A stretch of 64,000 bases of DNA from the NCBI GenBank assembly GCA_019055375.1, contig JAHQIW010004484.1:54573-118572 (forward strand), written 5' to 3'. Position numbers and translations under genes: made by a program. Below are positions 47,543 through 60,204 of the stretch, in pieces. The stretch comes from Parelaphostrongylus tenuis (taxonomy: Eukaryota > Nematoda > Chromadorea > Rhabditida > Metastrongylidae). Within the stretch, counting starts at the first letter, position 1. Every line of letters starts with the position of its first letter. The notes below the pieces were generated by a model that was not told where the DNA came from, ran no database searches, and saw nothing but the letters and a program-made list of their open reading frames with translations.

Positions 47543-50500
47543 ATGGACGAGGACGAATTTCCTTTTGAGGACCACGATCTTGGAAGCCTCAATGGGGTAA
47601 GTTTGTTTCTTAGAATTTCAAAATTGTAATCCTCAAAACCTATAGGGGGCGTCGTGGCTAAGTGGTTGCGATGCTCGTTGCGGCGCTCGTCGAGCCAACT
47701 CCCACCCTCCCTCAACGTCTCTAGCGGTCAACAAAAACACCCTATGGAACGCCACAGCCAGGCTTTCCTCGAGATTACTAGGAGTCAAGCTCGGCCACTA
47801 TTCTACGTCATTAAAGAGGACGAAAAACAAATCGAATGCTAGAAGTACTGGGATCCGCTCAGAAATAATTGTGATGACGGGTCGTGTAAATAATAATAAG
47901 TTATGAACAACCTATAGATGAAGCGAAATTGAAATTGATGACCAGTTATGCTTGTTCTTGCATAACCACGGCAGTTTTTTTCCGAGCGGTCGGTGGCCAA
48001 GTAGTTAGTTGTGCTCGGCGCAGAGCTGTTCTCTCAACACTCTCTGGCAGTCAATCAAAGGACGTCCTGAGGATCACCACCAGCCTAGCTGGAATGCAAG
48101 GAAATCTGCGTAACGATTAATGTGCGACGTCTATGAAGAATACGAAATCCTCAAGCAAGTGATGAATTCGATGAGACGTATCGAACTCTGGAAGTATCGG
48201 GGTACGCTCAATAAATCGTGAAGACGCGTCGTAAAAGATGAGAAAGAAGTCTTCCCTACGAATTCACTAAACTCTCAGCTCGTCATGTACTCTAGTTGTC
48301 GAGAAATTAACACCTTGGACAGCGTTAAACCCTTCCGGGGCCGTGGACCCACCTACTATGTATCTCTATCCCCAGCATGGAATGCACTGAATGTATTATC
48401 GTACTGTTTGAAGTGTAGTATTGTCCAGAAATAGCAATAATAATACAATTGAAACAGTACAATAGTACAGTCGTTGCGTTCCCTCGCTGGGGGTCACAGA
48501 TGCCGAGAAGGTGGGTTTGCGGTCTCGAAATGGTTAGAATTAGAAACTGTACGAAAGATCTGCTGTTGACTTCGTGAGTTAGTAGTTAGGAAGATATGGT
48601 GTACTTCGAGGAGATCGTTGGAATATTTAGGAAGTGTACTTCTTTCTATATCTCTTTGATAGACCATCTTTGACAGTAAAGGGGATAACGGACATCTTGA
48701 GGTGATCTTTCGCAATGATTTTTTTCTGGAATGAAATCGCTTATAGAGAGCGCGTTTGACACAGTGATTAGAGCTGCTCTGTGTCACACGCGAGGTCAAT
48801 GGTTCGATCTCGCGCTCATGGTTCACCAAACCATCTATCACTCCTGGTTCGGTGAATTGCTACCAGACTGGTCTCAGTATTGTCTAGGAGGATAAACAGC
48901 ACTGACTCAGTACAACGGGAGGCCACCGCGAGTCATTGTAAAGGCCAAATATACGATCAGTCACCTCAAACGATGCTACTAATGGGGTCGAACGCGTGGC
49001 TTATCCCTTAGGAATTAATGAACGCCGGGAGTTCTATACTTTACTTCTTCTCGCTTATGAGAATTAGAAAACTTGTACCATCGCTCGATTTGAACGCGAT
49101 GCTTGTAAGCCATCCTGAACTGTTAAGTCGGGCAGTGCAAAATGTGTGTGTGGATCGGTATAGTAAATGCGACCATTAAATATTGCAGTCACCGATGGGC
49201 TACAAATTTATGTGTTTGTTAGCTAATCAAGTAGTTAATACAACGATTAATTACTCGAATATTCTTAGCTACGTGGCTTGTAACGCTTTACTCACCAAAG
49301 TGGATTTGTGCCATAATGATAATTGTTTATGGGGTCTACGTTATAATATGTCGTTCCATAAGTTTTGACACTATGGCAATAAACACCAAATCTTTAACCA
49401 GAAGTAATTAGAAATGCATGATTTTGGCACCATTCTATTGCACATTTTCTTGAGAACGTTTTGGTATACGACTTGCTATACTCGCTTTGAGTTGAAGCTG
49501 TCGTGGGAACAAATTCGCTTGCTACTCATGCATGAAAGGCGTTTAGAAGAAAATGCTAGTAAAGCGACGCACAAGATTAATGGAACTTCCTGTGGACGGC
49601 CCGAATGCGAATGATCTTCCGGACTGATCTCTCCAACTTTAAATTTCGTGAGCCACTTCGTAGCCGTCCTTTCTGCAACCGTAGCATCTCCTCAAGCTCC
49701 AGTAATCTTGCGCGCAGCGTCATTAGCCTTTTCCACTGCACGCCATTCGTGCATGAATAGCAAGCGATTTTGTTTCCCAAGACTGCTCCATTCCAAAGCA
49801 ATATAGGCAAGTTGTAAACCAAAACGCTTGCAAGAAAATCCACAATTGAATGATACCAAAACTATTCCGAGTTAACTATTTCTGGATAGTAAATGTGGTG
49901 TTTGTTGCCTTTCTTATGAAACGACCTAATATTTGGTTGTCTTATAATGTCCTTCGCACTCGTTTTATTCAGTTTTTTTTCTGTAATTAAAGCCGCATTA
50001 TTTCCAAAATGCTGTAATATGTTGAAAAATCTCATAGTAGCTATAGGCAGAGGCTATAAATGCTATAAGCTATAAGGTATAAAGGAGCTCTAGACGGTGA
50101 AGTCTCGATCACAACTTCATTCACTGGGTGAGCACGAGCGTTGCACGCGTGATCATCAGCGAAAGTCACTTCATGCGACCGTATAGGCAGGACTTTTTCA
50201 AGTCGATCATCACTGGATGTGAATCCTGTGTCTACTACAAGAACAACGCGCCCTACGCTTTCTGGCTGCCTCGAGGGAAAGACGCGCCAGCTCAATCTCA
50301 GCCCAAGTCACTTATACGAAAAATTGCGCTCTCGGTATTTTGGGCGATTGGCAAGATGTGCTGTTTTGGGAGCTGCTCAACATCAAGCACAAATCAATGC
50401 CGACGTCTGCGGGGTGCAACTGTGGAGGTTGGCTACAGTGATGCTGGAGAAGAACGACTCAGTATCGCCCTTCTGCAGGGTAACGTCTGGCTTCACCATA

Positions 50501-53500
50501 CAATGTCGACTCGCCACATTTCAAAAAATGGCCTGAAGCGCTGCACGACATCCAGCACATGTAGCACTGATAATACTCCATCGCAATCATCACCTCTGCC
50601 CTCTTAGGCGTTATCCGCAGATGAAAAAATGTGATGACTCCAACCAGCTCAAAAGTGGCCCATTAATCGACTTCTTTGGTCACCAGCTTCATACTTTCAG
50701 GGAGGATGACACCAGTCTGTGCCGAGCGAATGGTTGCATATCATTCTGATAATTGCGGTCATAATTCTCAGTTTTTAATTATTTTTTATTAAAAAAATCA
50801 ACTCAACAAAAGAGGTGCAATGCGAATTAAATGACGGGATAAATAAGTGTAAGGTGTTGCATTTGAACCTTTGATGTCAGCGATAGTCGAGTGGTAGCTT
50901 TTGTATTTGATTTTGAGCTTGCTTGGCAAGACGAGGACGAGAATGGCTACGATGACGACTACTCAGAAGATTCAAACGATGTGCATCTTCCTGTATGTTA
51001 TCGTTTCTTCGGCGATGAATTCTAAACTGTATTTTGGTGATGTTGTTCCTGCAATTTTTATTTTCCAGAATCAGAAGGCAGAGTCAAGAGATGTCGAGAA
51101 TAATCCAGGTAAGTCATTGCGATATTTTCATTCATTCAGCTCACATAATTTCATTTCCAGGAATGTCTGTATCTGCTGGGCAGGACGACAATCAGGGAAT
51201 GCGTGATGTCAGCCTAAACGATCTGTGTGATAAATTCTTGGAGGAAGCTGAAACTGGAAGCGTTGATGGTTTGAGAAATATGTTAGCGGAATGCCCTGAT
51301 CTTCTGTCGGTGCGTTATTACTTACTGTTGTCACTTATAGACCTTCCTTTACCTATAGCTCGTCAATTATATAACACAGGGCTTCGACGAAGATGGGTAT
51401 ATGGTTCTTCATCGGGCAGCCCGCTATAATAATCTAGAAGCCCTCTCGTTTCTACTGGAAAATGGCGCTGATCCAAACGCACGGTAGTTTTTTTGTACTT
51501 GTTTTATCAAGATGGTAGATATCATCGCGTGGCCTGTCTATTGCTTGATGGTCTTCAAATTTTTGTCTTAATATATCTCTAGCATCCACGAAAAAACCCT
51601 TGGCTTTGATCAAACCCTGAGAGATACGCTATGCATTCGTCATCATCAAGCATGCTTCTAGGTAACTGAGTGCATATTTGACTATCATAATGACTTGCGG
51701 TAGGCCACCAATGTATCGAGTCAGTGCCAGTGTCCTACTAGACAAGTCAGCATAGACCGACCACAGAGGATGCAAGACTTGCCTTGTGTGCAGCGCCGGA
51801 GCACACTTCTAATCACTTCGCCACACACGCTTTCTCATCCGCACATATCTTTCTATGTATCATATAAAATAAGACAGCTATTTTCGGAGGAACTTGATAT
51901 AAGCCTCTATTGATTATCTTTTTGTCGTATAAATTCATATATCGAGAGCGCCGTGGCCGAGTGGTTGTGATGCTCGTCGCGGCACACCTGGAGCCGAGCT
52001 TTATCCACCAACACTCTCCGGCACTCAAGCTATCCTCGAGATTGCAAGGAGACATGCTCGACCAGTAATCTACGTCATTCAAAGACGAAAAAACGAATCA
52101 AATACCCGAATTACTGGGATCCTCAATAAAAACTGATGAAGCGTCATATAAATAAATAAAAAGTTATATATCAGTTCACGGTAACTGTTAATATTTATTT
52201 CTTCCTAGTTATACTTTTTCAGTAATTAAAGAGTTTTTCTTTTCTGCCACCTCTCAAGATGTTATCTACTCTCTCATATCTGCTTTCTTCTGGTAATTTC
52301 TGCTGAAAAAGAGTATACGTTTAGCGTTTTGTGACCGCGTGTACAGATCTCGTTGCACCAAGTTCATTTATTGTGACCCTATGGGTCTATTTTTAACCCT
52401 CCTCCCCCTGGAGTCCCTTTTAAAACGCTTCTCCTGTATTGAGAACCTGAGAATAGAACAAACACCGGAAAAAATCAGTTCGTACGTCTTTACCGGTACG
52501 TGTTTGCTACATATACATTGATTTAAGTGCAATAAGCAGCCATGTTGTGATTGTCTGTTTGTAAAAGGATTAGAAGTATGGTTTATATGTGATAATCTAC
52601 CTATTTTTGGACCATTTCAGAACCAGAGATGAGTGGACTCCGCTCCACTTGGCTGCTCATTGGGGAAATCACCGGATCGTTGAACGCTTGATTTCGCAGG
52701 GAGTGGACGTGAACGCACGTCACAAATTTTCTATGACTGTAAACTTTTCCATATATCTTCCAAAAATTCATTTAGTAAGATTCTACATTTAGGCCCTTCA
52801 TCTTGCAGTATGCAGTCCAACCGTGAGAGATGAAAATGTACTGCAAGTAATACGCCATCTGCTTGGCGCCCCTGGTGGGTTAGACTCAATATCGAATATG
52901 TCTTGATATACTAATTCTCATACAAATAATTCATCATCACCGAATTGCTCAAAAAATGGTTATCAGTGAAAGAAGTTTTAATAACTAACCATACACATGA
53001 AATATTAGGAAACACTAATTTATTAACCAGAAGTATCACTTCCTAGCCGTCTTTTCTACAACCATACCATCGCTCGAAGCTCCATTAATGTTGCGCGCCG
53101 CTTCATTAGCACTTTTCTACGCGCCATCCGTGTATGAGTAGCAAATAAATTTGTTCCCATGACAGCTCCATCCTAGAACAGTTATAGGCAAGCTGTATAC
53201 GGAAATGTTCGAAAGAAGATGCCCGGTTTGAACGATACCGAAATCATGCAATTTTCATTACTTCGGGCTGGTAAATTTGGTGCTGAGTAATGCGGTAAAA
53301 AAGGGTGAACTCTTCGACGTTGATCATTGCTCGAGGTACTCACTATGTCAGCGACCTCTAATTCAAGAAGACTCAGTTGTATACAAATAATTTGACGTCA
53401 AACAGGTGCTTAACTCGCGTTTCACCTAGCGGAGCGCGTTTACCACTATACCATCAAAGCCACCGCTTTGATGCTACTCTTTCTTCAACATACTCCATCG

Positions 53501-54492
53501 TTTCTATTAGCAACCAACGTATAACGAGTTTGGCTTGGTAATCTCATACCTGCATTAAACGCAGTTGCGCGAACAGGTACTGAAACTCTATAATCACTAT
53601 CAGTCATCATTTTACTACCTCTTAGCAGTGTTATGATGTCATAATTCATCTATAAACCCGTCAAATGTCGATTGACGACAGCTACGATAGTTTGTATCGA
53701 AGAAACAGTGCTAGCAAAGCTGTGACTTCGGTGATGTAATGGAAGCACTCGCGTCTAATGTGAATGAAAGACAGGTTCAACTCTTGCCTAGTGTCGAGTC
53801 TTATGCATACCACTCAACATTCTTAGATCTATGTAACATCACAACACTGCTTAAAAGTAGTAAAACCAGGAATTTATACTCATCAAACATTGTTAAGGAT
53901 TATTGAATGCATATCTTGCGCGAACAATAGCATGAGGTGGCTTATCGTTATATGAAGTCAGTGTTGCTACCCTCCCAGGCAAGTCCGATAATATTTTTTG
54001 CCGACCTCGCACGGACAGGAGGCTTGATGAGCTCGAGACGAAGGATCGACTAATGAGTGCTGATGCTTTGTAGGGTACCTCTAACCACTAGGCTACACAC
54101 CCTTTGTTACCATCTTACTGACAATGGATTTTATATTAATGAGATTTAATTGAAGAAAATGAGACGTTTTATGCTTCTAAAGTAGCCTTTTGTTTTACAG
54201 CATGTCTAATTATTGTTATACCGTTAGCCCTTTAACCTACTGAGACTCTCTATGTTCCGATTCATTTGAAACATGGAGATTCCCTACATAATAAAGCTAG
54301 GTATTAGTTATTTCATTGTAATCATAACTATTCCGTATAACATGGGATCCTTAGTTTCTTGAAACTATTTTTCCGTTTGTTTCAGGCATCGATGTTAGCG
54401 CTCACAATGTCTCCGGGTACACACCTATGGATCTAGCACGGGGTACGTCGGAGGCAATATATATGCTTCTGAAGGAGCATCTAGATCGCTGA
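47543..54492 (+). CDS. ankrd49: ANKRD49-like ankyrin repeat protein, copy A
   Basis: Eight phase-matched exons: 47543-47596, 50918-50992, 51069-51108, 51161-51309, 51380-51483, 52621-52738, 52793-52874, 54386-54492; 729 bases, 242 residues (human ANKRD49 about 239). An acidic N-terminus (MDEDEFPFEDHDLG, QDEDENGYDDDYSEDSND) precedes ankyrin repeats: GYMVLHRAARYNNLEALSFL, EWTPLHLAAHWGNHRIVERL, ALHLAVCSPTVRDENVLQVI, SGYTPMDLARGTSEAIYMLL. All frames are intact, so this copy is likely functional. Start chosen at ATG 47543, about 150 bases beyond a GATAAG element. Intron 1 is 3.3 kb of mobile elements. ANKRD49 is a small protein of poorly known, partly nuclear role. Confidence 0.88.
47645..48240 (+). 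repeat. Two SINE S1 copies in ANKRD49 intron 1 (copy A)
   Basis: About 47645-47905 (GTCGTGGCTAAGTGGTTGCG head) and a diverged one at about 47985-48235 (GGTGGCCAAGTAGTTAGTTG head). Both recur in the duplicate at 56962-57215 and 57300-57545. Confidence 0.6.
48328..48540. mobile_element. Hairpin element F4 copy
   Basis: Left AACCCTTCCGGGGCCGTGGA and right AGGTGGGTTTGCGGTCTCGA are inverted; duplicate at 57645-57855. Confidence 0.6.
48745..49040 (+). repeat. SINE S2 copy
   Basis: Head GCGCGTTTGACACAGTGATTAGAGCTGC, B-box-like AATGGTTCGATCTCGCGC, body through CATTGTAAAGGCCAAATATACG; duplicate at 58065-58350. Confidence 0.65.
49345..49930 (+). mobile_element. Mariner deletion derivative
   Basis: Ends GTCGTTCCATAAGTTTTGAC and TTTCTTATGAAACGACC. 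The left terminal part encodes LKLSWEQIRLLLMHERR, the start of a mariner transposase, and the right end mirrors it. Duplicate at 58665-59247. Confidence 0.7.
50100..50720 (+). pseudogene. Second mariner transposase remnant (central part)
   Basis: Across shifting frames the + strand reads FFKSIITGCESCVYYKNN (normally ITGDE.WV.Y), QSQPKSL, ALSVFW, then LLKHQAQINADVCGVQLWRL and LLQGNVWLHH, in the order of a mariner catalytic core. The first catalytic Asp is Cys (ITGCES) and the second is Gly (LLQGN), so it is dead. Duplicate at about 59440-60040, where the first site reads ITGSKSW. Confidence 0.65.
51600..51835 (-). repeat. SINE S2 copy, reverse strand
   Basis: Right end shows CTTCTAATCACTTCGCCACAC; body CCTACTAGACAAGTCAGC. 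Duplicate at 61315-61545. Confidence 0.5.
51945..52160 (+). repeat. SINE S1 copy
   Basis: Head GCGCCGTGGCCGAGTGGTTGTGATGC and body TATCCTCGAGATTGCAAGGAGAC. Duplicate at 61647-61860. Confidence 0.65.
53005..53290. mobile_element. Internally deleted mariner derivative
   Basis: Only a stub of the left end (AATTTATTAACCAGAAGTA) joined to the right-hand region (GTATGAGTAGCAAATAAATTTG...ACGATACCGAAATCATGC). Duplicate at 62725-63000. Confidence 0.55.
53395..54110. repeat. tRNA-like fragments and a reverse S2 SINE in the last ANKRD49 intron
   Basis: About 53395-53460 is a reverse Gly-tRNA-like head (GTTTACCACTATACCATCAAAGCC), 53730-53820 a forward one (GACTTCGGTGATGTAATGGAAGC), and 53880-54110 a reverse S2 (GGGTACCTCTAACCACTAGGC). 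All recur in copy B. Confidence 0.5.
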
Positions 54493-56235
54493 GACATTAA
54501 CATCTTTCTCGAATCTCATCTTGTTATTGTATCTCGCTTTTATTTTATTCATTTTTATTTCTGTTCTCTTTCCCCTTTAATCGTGCATTGCGTAATACAG
54601 TCATGTCTCAGTCCGTATTTATCTTGCCCATATCATCGTATTCCAATTGTAATGTACTCAAAACGTGTTGTAAATATCGCATATTAGTATTGCCTTGATG
54701 TTACGGTGTACAATTGAAAAGGGCTTTATCTAATGAAGTTGGTGCTATTACGGTTGTGTATATTTGCCTGCCATAAATGCTACTTGATTATTGTCGAGAC
54801 AGTACGTTCAAAATCAATAACGACTTGACCATTTGGTTGCTGAGAATGGTGACCAAGTTGATGCTTGCACAAATATTTGCTTCTAGTAGATTTTTGCTTC
54901 CTTCTTGGCTGTAGAAATTAGACATGATGGTGGAGTAGTCAGGTTCTCCATCTCGCAAAATGTCATGTGGTATCTTGATTCATGTAAATAGGCGATTAGC
55001 CAGACTTGGTGATTTCTTCGTAAATTACGGAGGATGTTTGTTTTTGGTTAGCGTTTTCAGTCTCGTCGTATGTAAAGTCATGTCCGCTGACTTGGGTAAG
55101 TGAACAAGTTAGGCACTGATTTCACGAACTGGTGGCGTATTTTTAGCATGTCGGTAGTATGTCTTACGATCGTCTGACGACGCTACAATAGTATTTTATT
55201 ATGGTGGTTTCGTACTACAAATATTCCTTGGTTGCAAGCGAATAATCCTTATAAGTCTGACAGCGAAGGGAGCTGGATTATGATTTACTACTTTCCTTGG
55301 TACAAGTCCGTTATGGCAGTCCATTTTTCAACCATTTAGAGATGAGATCTTTTTCGTCTTACTCACGGACTTATTGTGATTGTTCGATAGCTTAAGTCTT
55401 GACGATTCCGATACTGTACTTATTTCCTGAATAGGCCTTGATGCGCTGTAATTGCGAAATAAATTTGCGTTTTACACTCGGTGCGTAGTCGTGCGCACTG
55501 GCGTCTACTATTTGGTGATTCTTCTCTGTTTGGTAGGAATTTTTGAGCTTTTTTCCCCTAGAACTGTGGAAGAAACTTCGTTCTATTGTTCTATGAGCGT
55601 AGGGTCCTGTTTTCATTTCTTACTGCCAAATAAACCCGCTACTAAGCTTAAGCCTAGGAGTGCTAAACTAAACTTAATCTTCTTTTCGCTCGCTCTCCCA
55701 ATACCTTATGAATATATTTCCACAAACTAAAGTTAGCTTTGGAACCATCTAGATTTATCCTATTGAATAACTACTAAAAGTCTGTCAAAAGGCGTGCGAA
55801 TATTGCGAGTTCTCCCTCACAGAGGCATTCACTAGCCAATATTCGAGCGAAATTGCTTGTCGAGTGTGAAACTGAGTTGAAATTCCGCCGCTGCAGCTTA
55901 TTGAAATGACTTTTTCACGAAAGAATCGCCGTTTCTGAATTGATAGGATTTAAGCTATCGAATAATCACAAAAAGTCCGAGATGAAAGCGAATTGGATCT
56001 AGTCCTCAGAAGGCTGAACAGTGAATTGCGATATCCAACTTGTTCCCTTGCGGTTTTGATGTTATGAAGCTAATGTATCCATAAGGTATCTCATCAGTTG
56101 AAGAAGGCATGTGGCGCAGTGGTTAGAGGTGCTTTGCGTCGCGCACAAGGTCGACAGTTTGATCTCGCGCTTATAGCTCCCGAAGCTATCCGTTCCTGCG
56201 GGGTCGGTGAAATGGTAACGCTGGTCCCAGACTAG
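54493..56235. other. Intergenic stretch after ANKRD49 copy A
   Basis: Presumed 3' flank, then an F2 foldback copy at about 55360-55985 (GATAGCTTAAGTCTTGACGA against GGATTTAAGCTATCGAATAA) and a + strand S2 head at 56108-56190 (ATGTGGCGCAGTGGTTAGAGG). No gene. Confidence 0.5.
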
Positions 56236-56750
56236 TCTGGTCAACAACGGACGCGAGCAGACCCGAGGCCATGCCTAAACTGAATCGAGTCGTGAGACGT
56301 TCGCACGATTTCACGTGCCGTAAGTGATCGATACGCAGTTAGCCAGCGTACGAAGTCGACGCTCACTTTGAATTTTGCGCCAGATTTGAATCGTGATTTT
56401 GTGCTAACTGCGCCCTGCAGTACAGTTGAGATATTGATTTTATTTGATCATCTCCACTTTTTTGTAAATGTTTATGTCGGTTATATCGTTTTTTTTTTGG
56501 ATAAGATAAGCTTGATAAGAATTGATGGTGTTTGATAGGTATTAGTGAGTTGTATATCGTCTCGTCTCGACGACACTCGTAGTGCGCTGGTTTTCTGCGG
56601 TGAGCTCTGTTCGGTGTTCGGTTGACAACGAGAATTAGGCGTGATTCTAAGGTGAATGAATCTTTATTCAGAAGAATTCCCATGGAAATGCTCTTTCTTC
56701 TAAATCCAGAAATCCCTCTGGGATCGATCAAGGACGAGAGCTCTATCCTT
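56236..56750. repeat. GATAAG-family element copy 4, apparent recombinant
   Basis: Its first about 120 bases (CAACGGACGCGAGCAGACCC...TTAGCCAGCGTACGAAG) clearly differ from copy 3, but from about 56356 (GTCGACGCTCACTTTGAATT) onward it is nearly identical to copy 3. This marks the duplication junction. Confidence 0.7.
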
Positions 56751-58664
56751 AACGTTTTTTCTAGGGCCTACAAGACGCACTTCTGTTGAGCTGCCGACGC
56801 TCGTATTCCGAACAACAGCAAACAATCGAACGATCAGAATTCCAGTGAATTGAGCGTGATGGACGAGGACGAATTTCCTTTTGAGGACCACGATCTTGGA
56901 AGCCTCAATGGGGTAAGTTTGTTTGTTAGAATTTCAGGAATTGTAATCCTCAAAACCTATAGGGGGGCGTCGTGGCTAAGTGGTTGTGATGCTCGTTGCG
57001 GCGCTCGTCGAGCCAACTCCCACCCTCCCTCAACGTCTCTAGCGGTCAGCAAAAACACCCTATGGAACGCCACAGCCAGGCTTTCCTCGAGATTACTAGG
57101 AGTCAAGCTCGGCCACTATTCTACGTCATTAAAGAGGACGAAAAACAAATCGAATGCTAGAAGTACTGGGATCCGCTCAGAAATAATTGTGATGACGGGT
57201 CGTGTAAATATAATAAATTATGAACAACCTATAGATGAAGCGAAATTGAAATTGATGACCAATTATGCTTGTTCTTGCATAACCACGGCAGTTTTTTGCC
57301 GAGCTGTCGGTGGCCAAGTAGTTAGTTGTGCTCGGCGCAGAGCTGTTCTCTCAATACTCTCTGGCAGTCAATCAAAGGACGTCCTGAGGATCACCACCAG
57401 CCTAGCTGGAATGCAAGGAAATCTGCGTAACGATTAATGTGCGACGTCTATGAAGAATACGAAATCCTCAAGCAAGTGATGAATTCGATGAGACGTATCG
57501 AACTCTGGAAGTATCGGGGTACGCTCAATAAATCGTGAAGACGCGTCGTAAAAGATGAGAAAAAAGTCTTCTCTACGAATTCACTAAGCTCTCAGCTCTT
57601 CATGTACTCTAGTTGTCGAGAAATTAACACCTTGGACGGCGTTAAACCCTTCCGGGGCCGTGGACCCACCTACTCTGTATCTCTATCCCCAGCATGGAAT
57701 GCACTGAATGTATTATCGTACTGTTTGACGTGTAGTATTGTCCAGAAATAGCAATAATAATACAATTGAAACAGTACAATAGTACAGTCGTTGCGTTCCC
57801 TCGCTGGGGGTCACAGATGCAGAGAAGGTGGGTTTGCGGTCTCGAAATGGTTAGAATTAGAAACTGTACGAAAGATCTGCTGTTGACTTCGTGAGTTAGT
57901 AGTTAGGAAGATATGGTGTACTTCGAGGAGATCGTTGGAATATTTAGGAAGTGTACTTCTTTCTATATCTCTTTGATAGACCATCTTTGACAGTCAAGGG
58001 GATAACGGACATCTTGAGGTGATCTTTCGCAATGATTTTTTTCTGGAATGAACTCGCTTATAGAGAGCGCGTTTGACACAGTGATTAGAGCTGCTCTGTG
58101 TCACACGCGAGGTCAATGGTTCGATCTCGCGCTCATGGTTCACCAAACCATCTATCACTCCTGGTTCGGTGAATCGCTACCAGACTGTTCTCAGTATTGT
58201 CTAGGAGGATAAACAGCACTGACTCAGTACAACGGGAGGCCACCGCGAGTCATTGTAAAGGCCAAATATACAATCAGTCACCTCAAACGATGCTACTAAT
58301 GGGGCCAAACGCGTGGCTTATCCCTCAGGACTTAATCGCGCCGGGAGTTCTATACTTTACTTTTATCTCTCTTATGAGAATTAGAAAACTTGTACCATCG
58401 CTCGATTTGAACGCGATGCTTTTAAGCCATCCTGAACTGTTAAGTCGGGCAGTGCAAAATGTGTGTGTGGATCGGTATAGTAATTGCGACCATTAAATAT
58501 TGCAGTCACCGATGGGCTACAAATTTATCTGTTTGTTAGCTAATCAAGTAGATAATACATCGATTAATTACTTGAATATTCTTAGCTACGTGGCTTGTAA
58601 CGCTTTACTCACCAAAGTGGATTTGTGCCATAATGATAATTGTTTATGGGGTCTACGTTATAAT

Positions 58665-59247
58665 AGGTCGTTCCATAAGTTTTGACACTATGGCAATAAA
58701 CACCAAATCTTTAACCAGAAGTAATTAGAAATGCATGATTTTGGCACCATTCTATTACGCATTTTCTTGACAACATTTTGGTAATACGACTTGCTATACT
58801 CGCTTTAAGTTGAAGCTGTCGTGGGAACAAATTCTCTTGCTACTCATGCATGAAAGGCGTTTAGAAGAAAATGCTAGTAAAGCGACGCACAAAATTAATG
58901 GAACTTCCTGTAGGACGGCCCGAGTGCGAATGATCTTCCGGACTGATTTCTCCAACGTTAAATTTCGTGAGCCACTTCGTAGCCGTCCTTTCTGCAACCG
59001 TAGCATCTCCTCAAGCTCCAGTAATCTTGCGCGCCGCGTCATTAGCCTTTTCCACTGCACGCCATTCGTGCATGAATAGCAAGCGATTTTGTTTCCCAAG
59101 ACTGCTCCATTCCAAAGCAATATAGGCAAGTTGTAAACCAAAACGCTTGCCAGAAAATCCACAATTGAATGATACCAAAATTATTCCGAGTTAACTATCT
59201 CTGGATACTAAATCTGGTGTTTGTTGCTTTTCTTATGGAACGACCTA
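58665..59247 (+). mobile_element. Mariner deletion derivative, duplicate of 49345-49930
   Basis: Starts AGGTCGTTCCATAAGTTTTG and ends TTTCTTATGGAACGACC, a better-preserved inverted end than in copy A. Its intron position is the same. Confidence 0.7.
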
Positions 59248-59439
59248 TTATTTGGTTGTCTTATAATGTCCTTCGCACTCGTTTTATTCAGTTTTTTTTC
59301 TGTAATTGAAGTCGGTTATTTCCAAAATGCTGTAATATGTTGAAAAATCTCATAGCAGCTATAGGCAGAGGCTATAAATGCTATAAGCTATACGGTATAA
59401 TGGAGCTCTAGACGGTGAAGTCTCGATCACAACCTCATT

Positions 59440-60040
59440 CACTGGGTGACCACTAGCGTTGCACGCGTGATCATCAGCGAAAGTCACTTCATGCGACCGT
59501 ATAGGCACGACTTTTTCAAGTCGATCATCACTGGAAGTAAATCCTGGGTTTACTACAAGAACAATACGCGCCCTACGCCTTCTTGGTCTGCCTTGAGGGA
59601 AAGACGCGCCAGCTCAATCTCAGCCCAAGTCGCTTATGCGAAAAATTGCGCTCTCGGTTTTTTGGGCGATTGGTAAGATATGCTGTTTTGGGAGCTGCTC
59701 AACATCAAGCACAAATCAATGCCGACGTCTGCGGGAGCAACTGTGGAGGTTGGCTACAGTGATGCTGGAGAAGAACGACTCAGTATCGCCCTTCTGCAGG
59801 GTCACGTCTGGCTTCACCATACAATGTCGACTCGCCACATTTCAAAAACTGGGCTGAAGCACTGCACCACATCCAGCACATGTAGCACTGATAATACTCC
59901 ATCGCAATCATCACCTCTGCCCTCTTAGGCTTTATCCACAGGTGAAAAAAATGTGATGACTCCAGCCAGCTCAAAAGTGGCCCAGTAATCGACTTCTTTG
60001 GTCACCAGCTTATTTCGTTCAGGAAGGATGACATCCACTC
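59440..60040 (+). pseudogene. Mariner transposase remnant, duplicate of 50100-50720
   Basis: Same order: FFKSIITGSKSWVYYKNN, QSQPKS, GDWQDMLFWELL-like, LWRLATVMLEKND and LLQGHVWLHH. Its lesions differ slightly from copy A, so it continued to decay after duplication. Confidence 0.6.
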
Positions 60041-60204
60041 TTTGCGCAGCAAATGTTTGCATGTCATTCTGATAATGGTGGTCATAATTCTGACTTAATT
60101 ATCTTTTTTCAAAAAAATTGTGTCAACAAAAGAGTCGCAATGCGAAATAAATGACGGGATAAATAAATGTAATCTGTTGCACTTGAACCTCTGAAGAGCT
60201 TGTC

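Larger units (their letters stand above)
47039..56355 (+). repeat. Tandem duplication unit, copy A (about 9.3 kb)
   Basis: Position 47039 onward is repeated from 56356 onward with only scattered differences, at a constant offset of about 9,317 bases (47543 against 56859), rising to about 9,700 after an exon expansion. The unit holds the ANKRD49-like gene plus its SINEs, hairpin elements and mariner copies. Confidence 0.85.

Noticed and set aside
50041..50295. Minus-strand 84-codon frame
   Set aside because: Antisense shadow of the mariner transposase remnant on the + strand.
56850..57437. 195-codon frame continuing from ANKRD49 copy B exon 1
   Set aside because: It reads through the donor at 56913 into a SINE; the shorter counterpart in copy A shows it is not conserved coding sequence.
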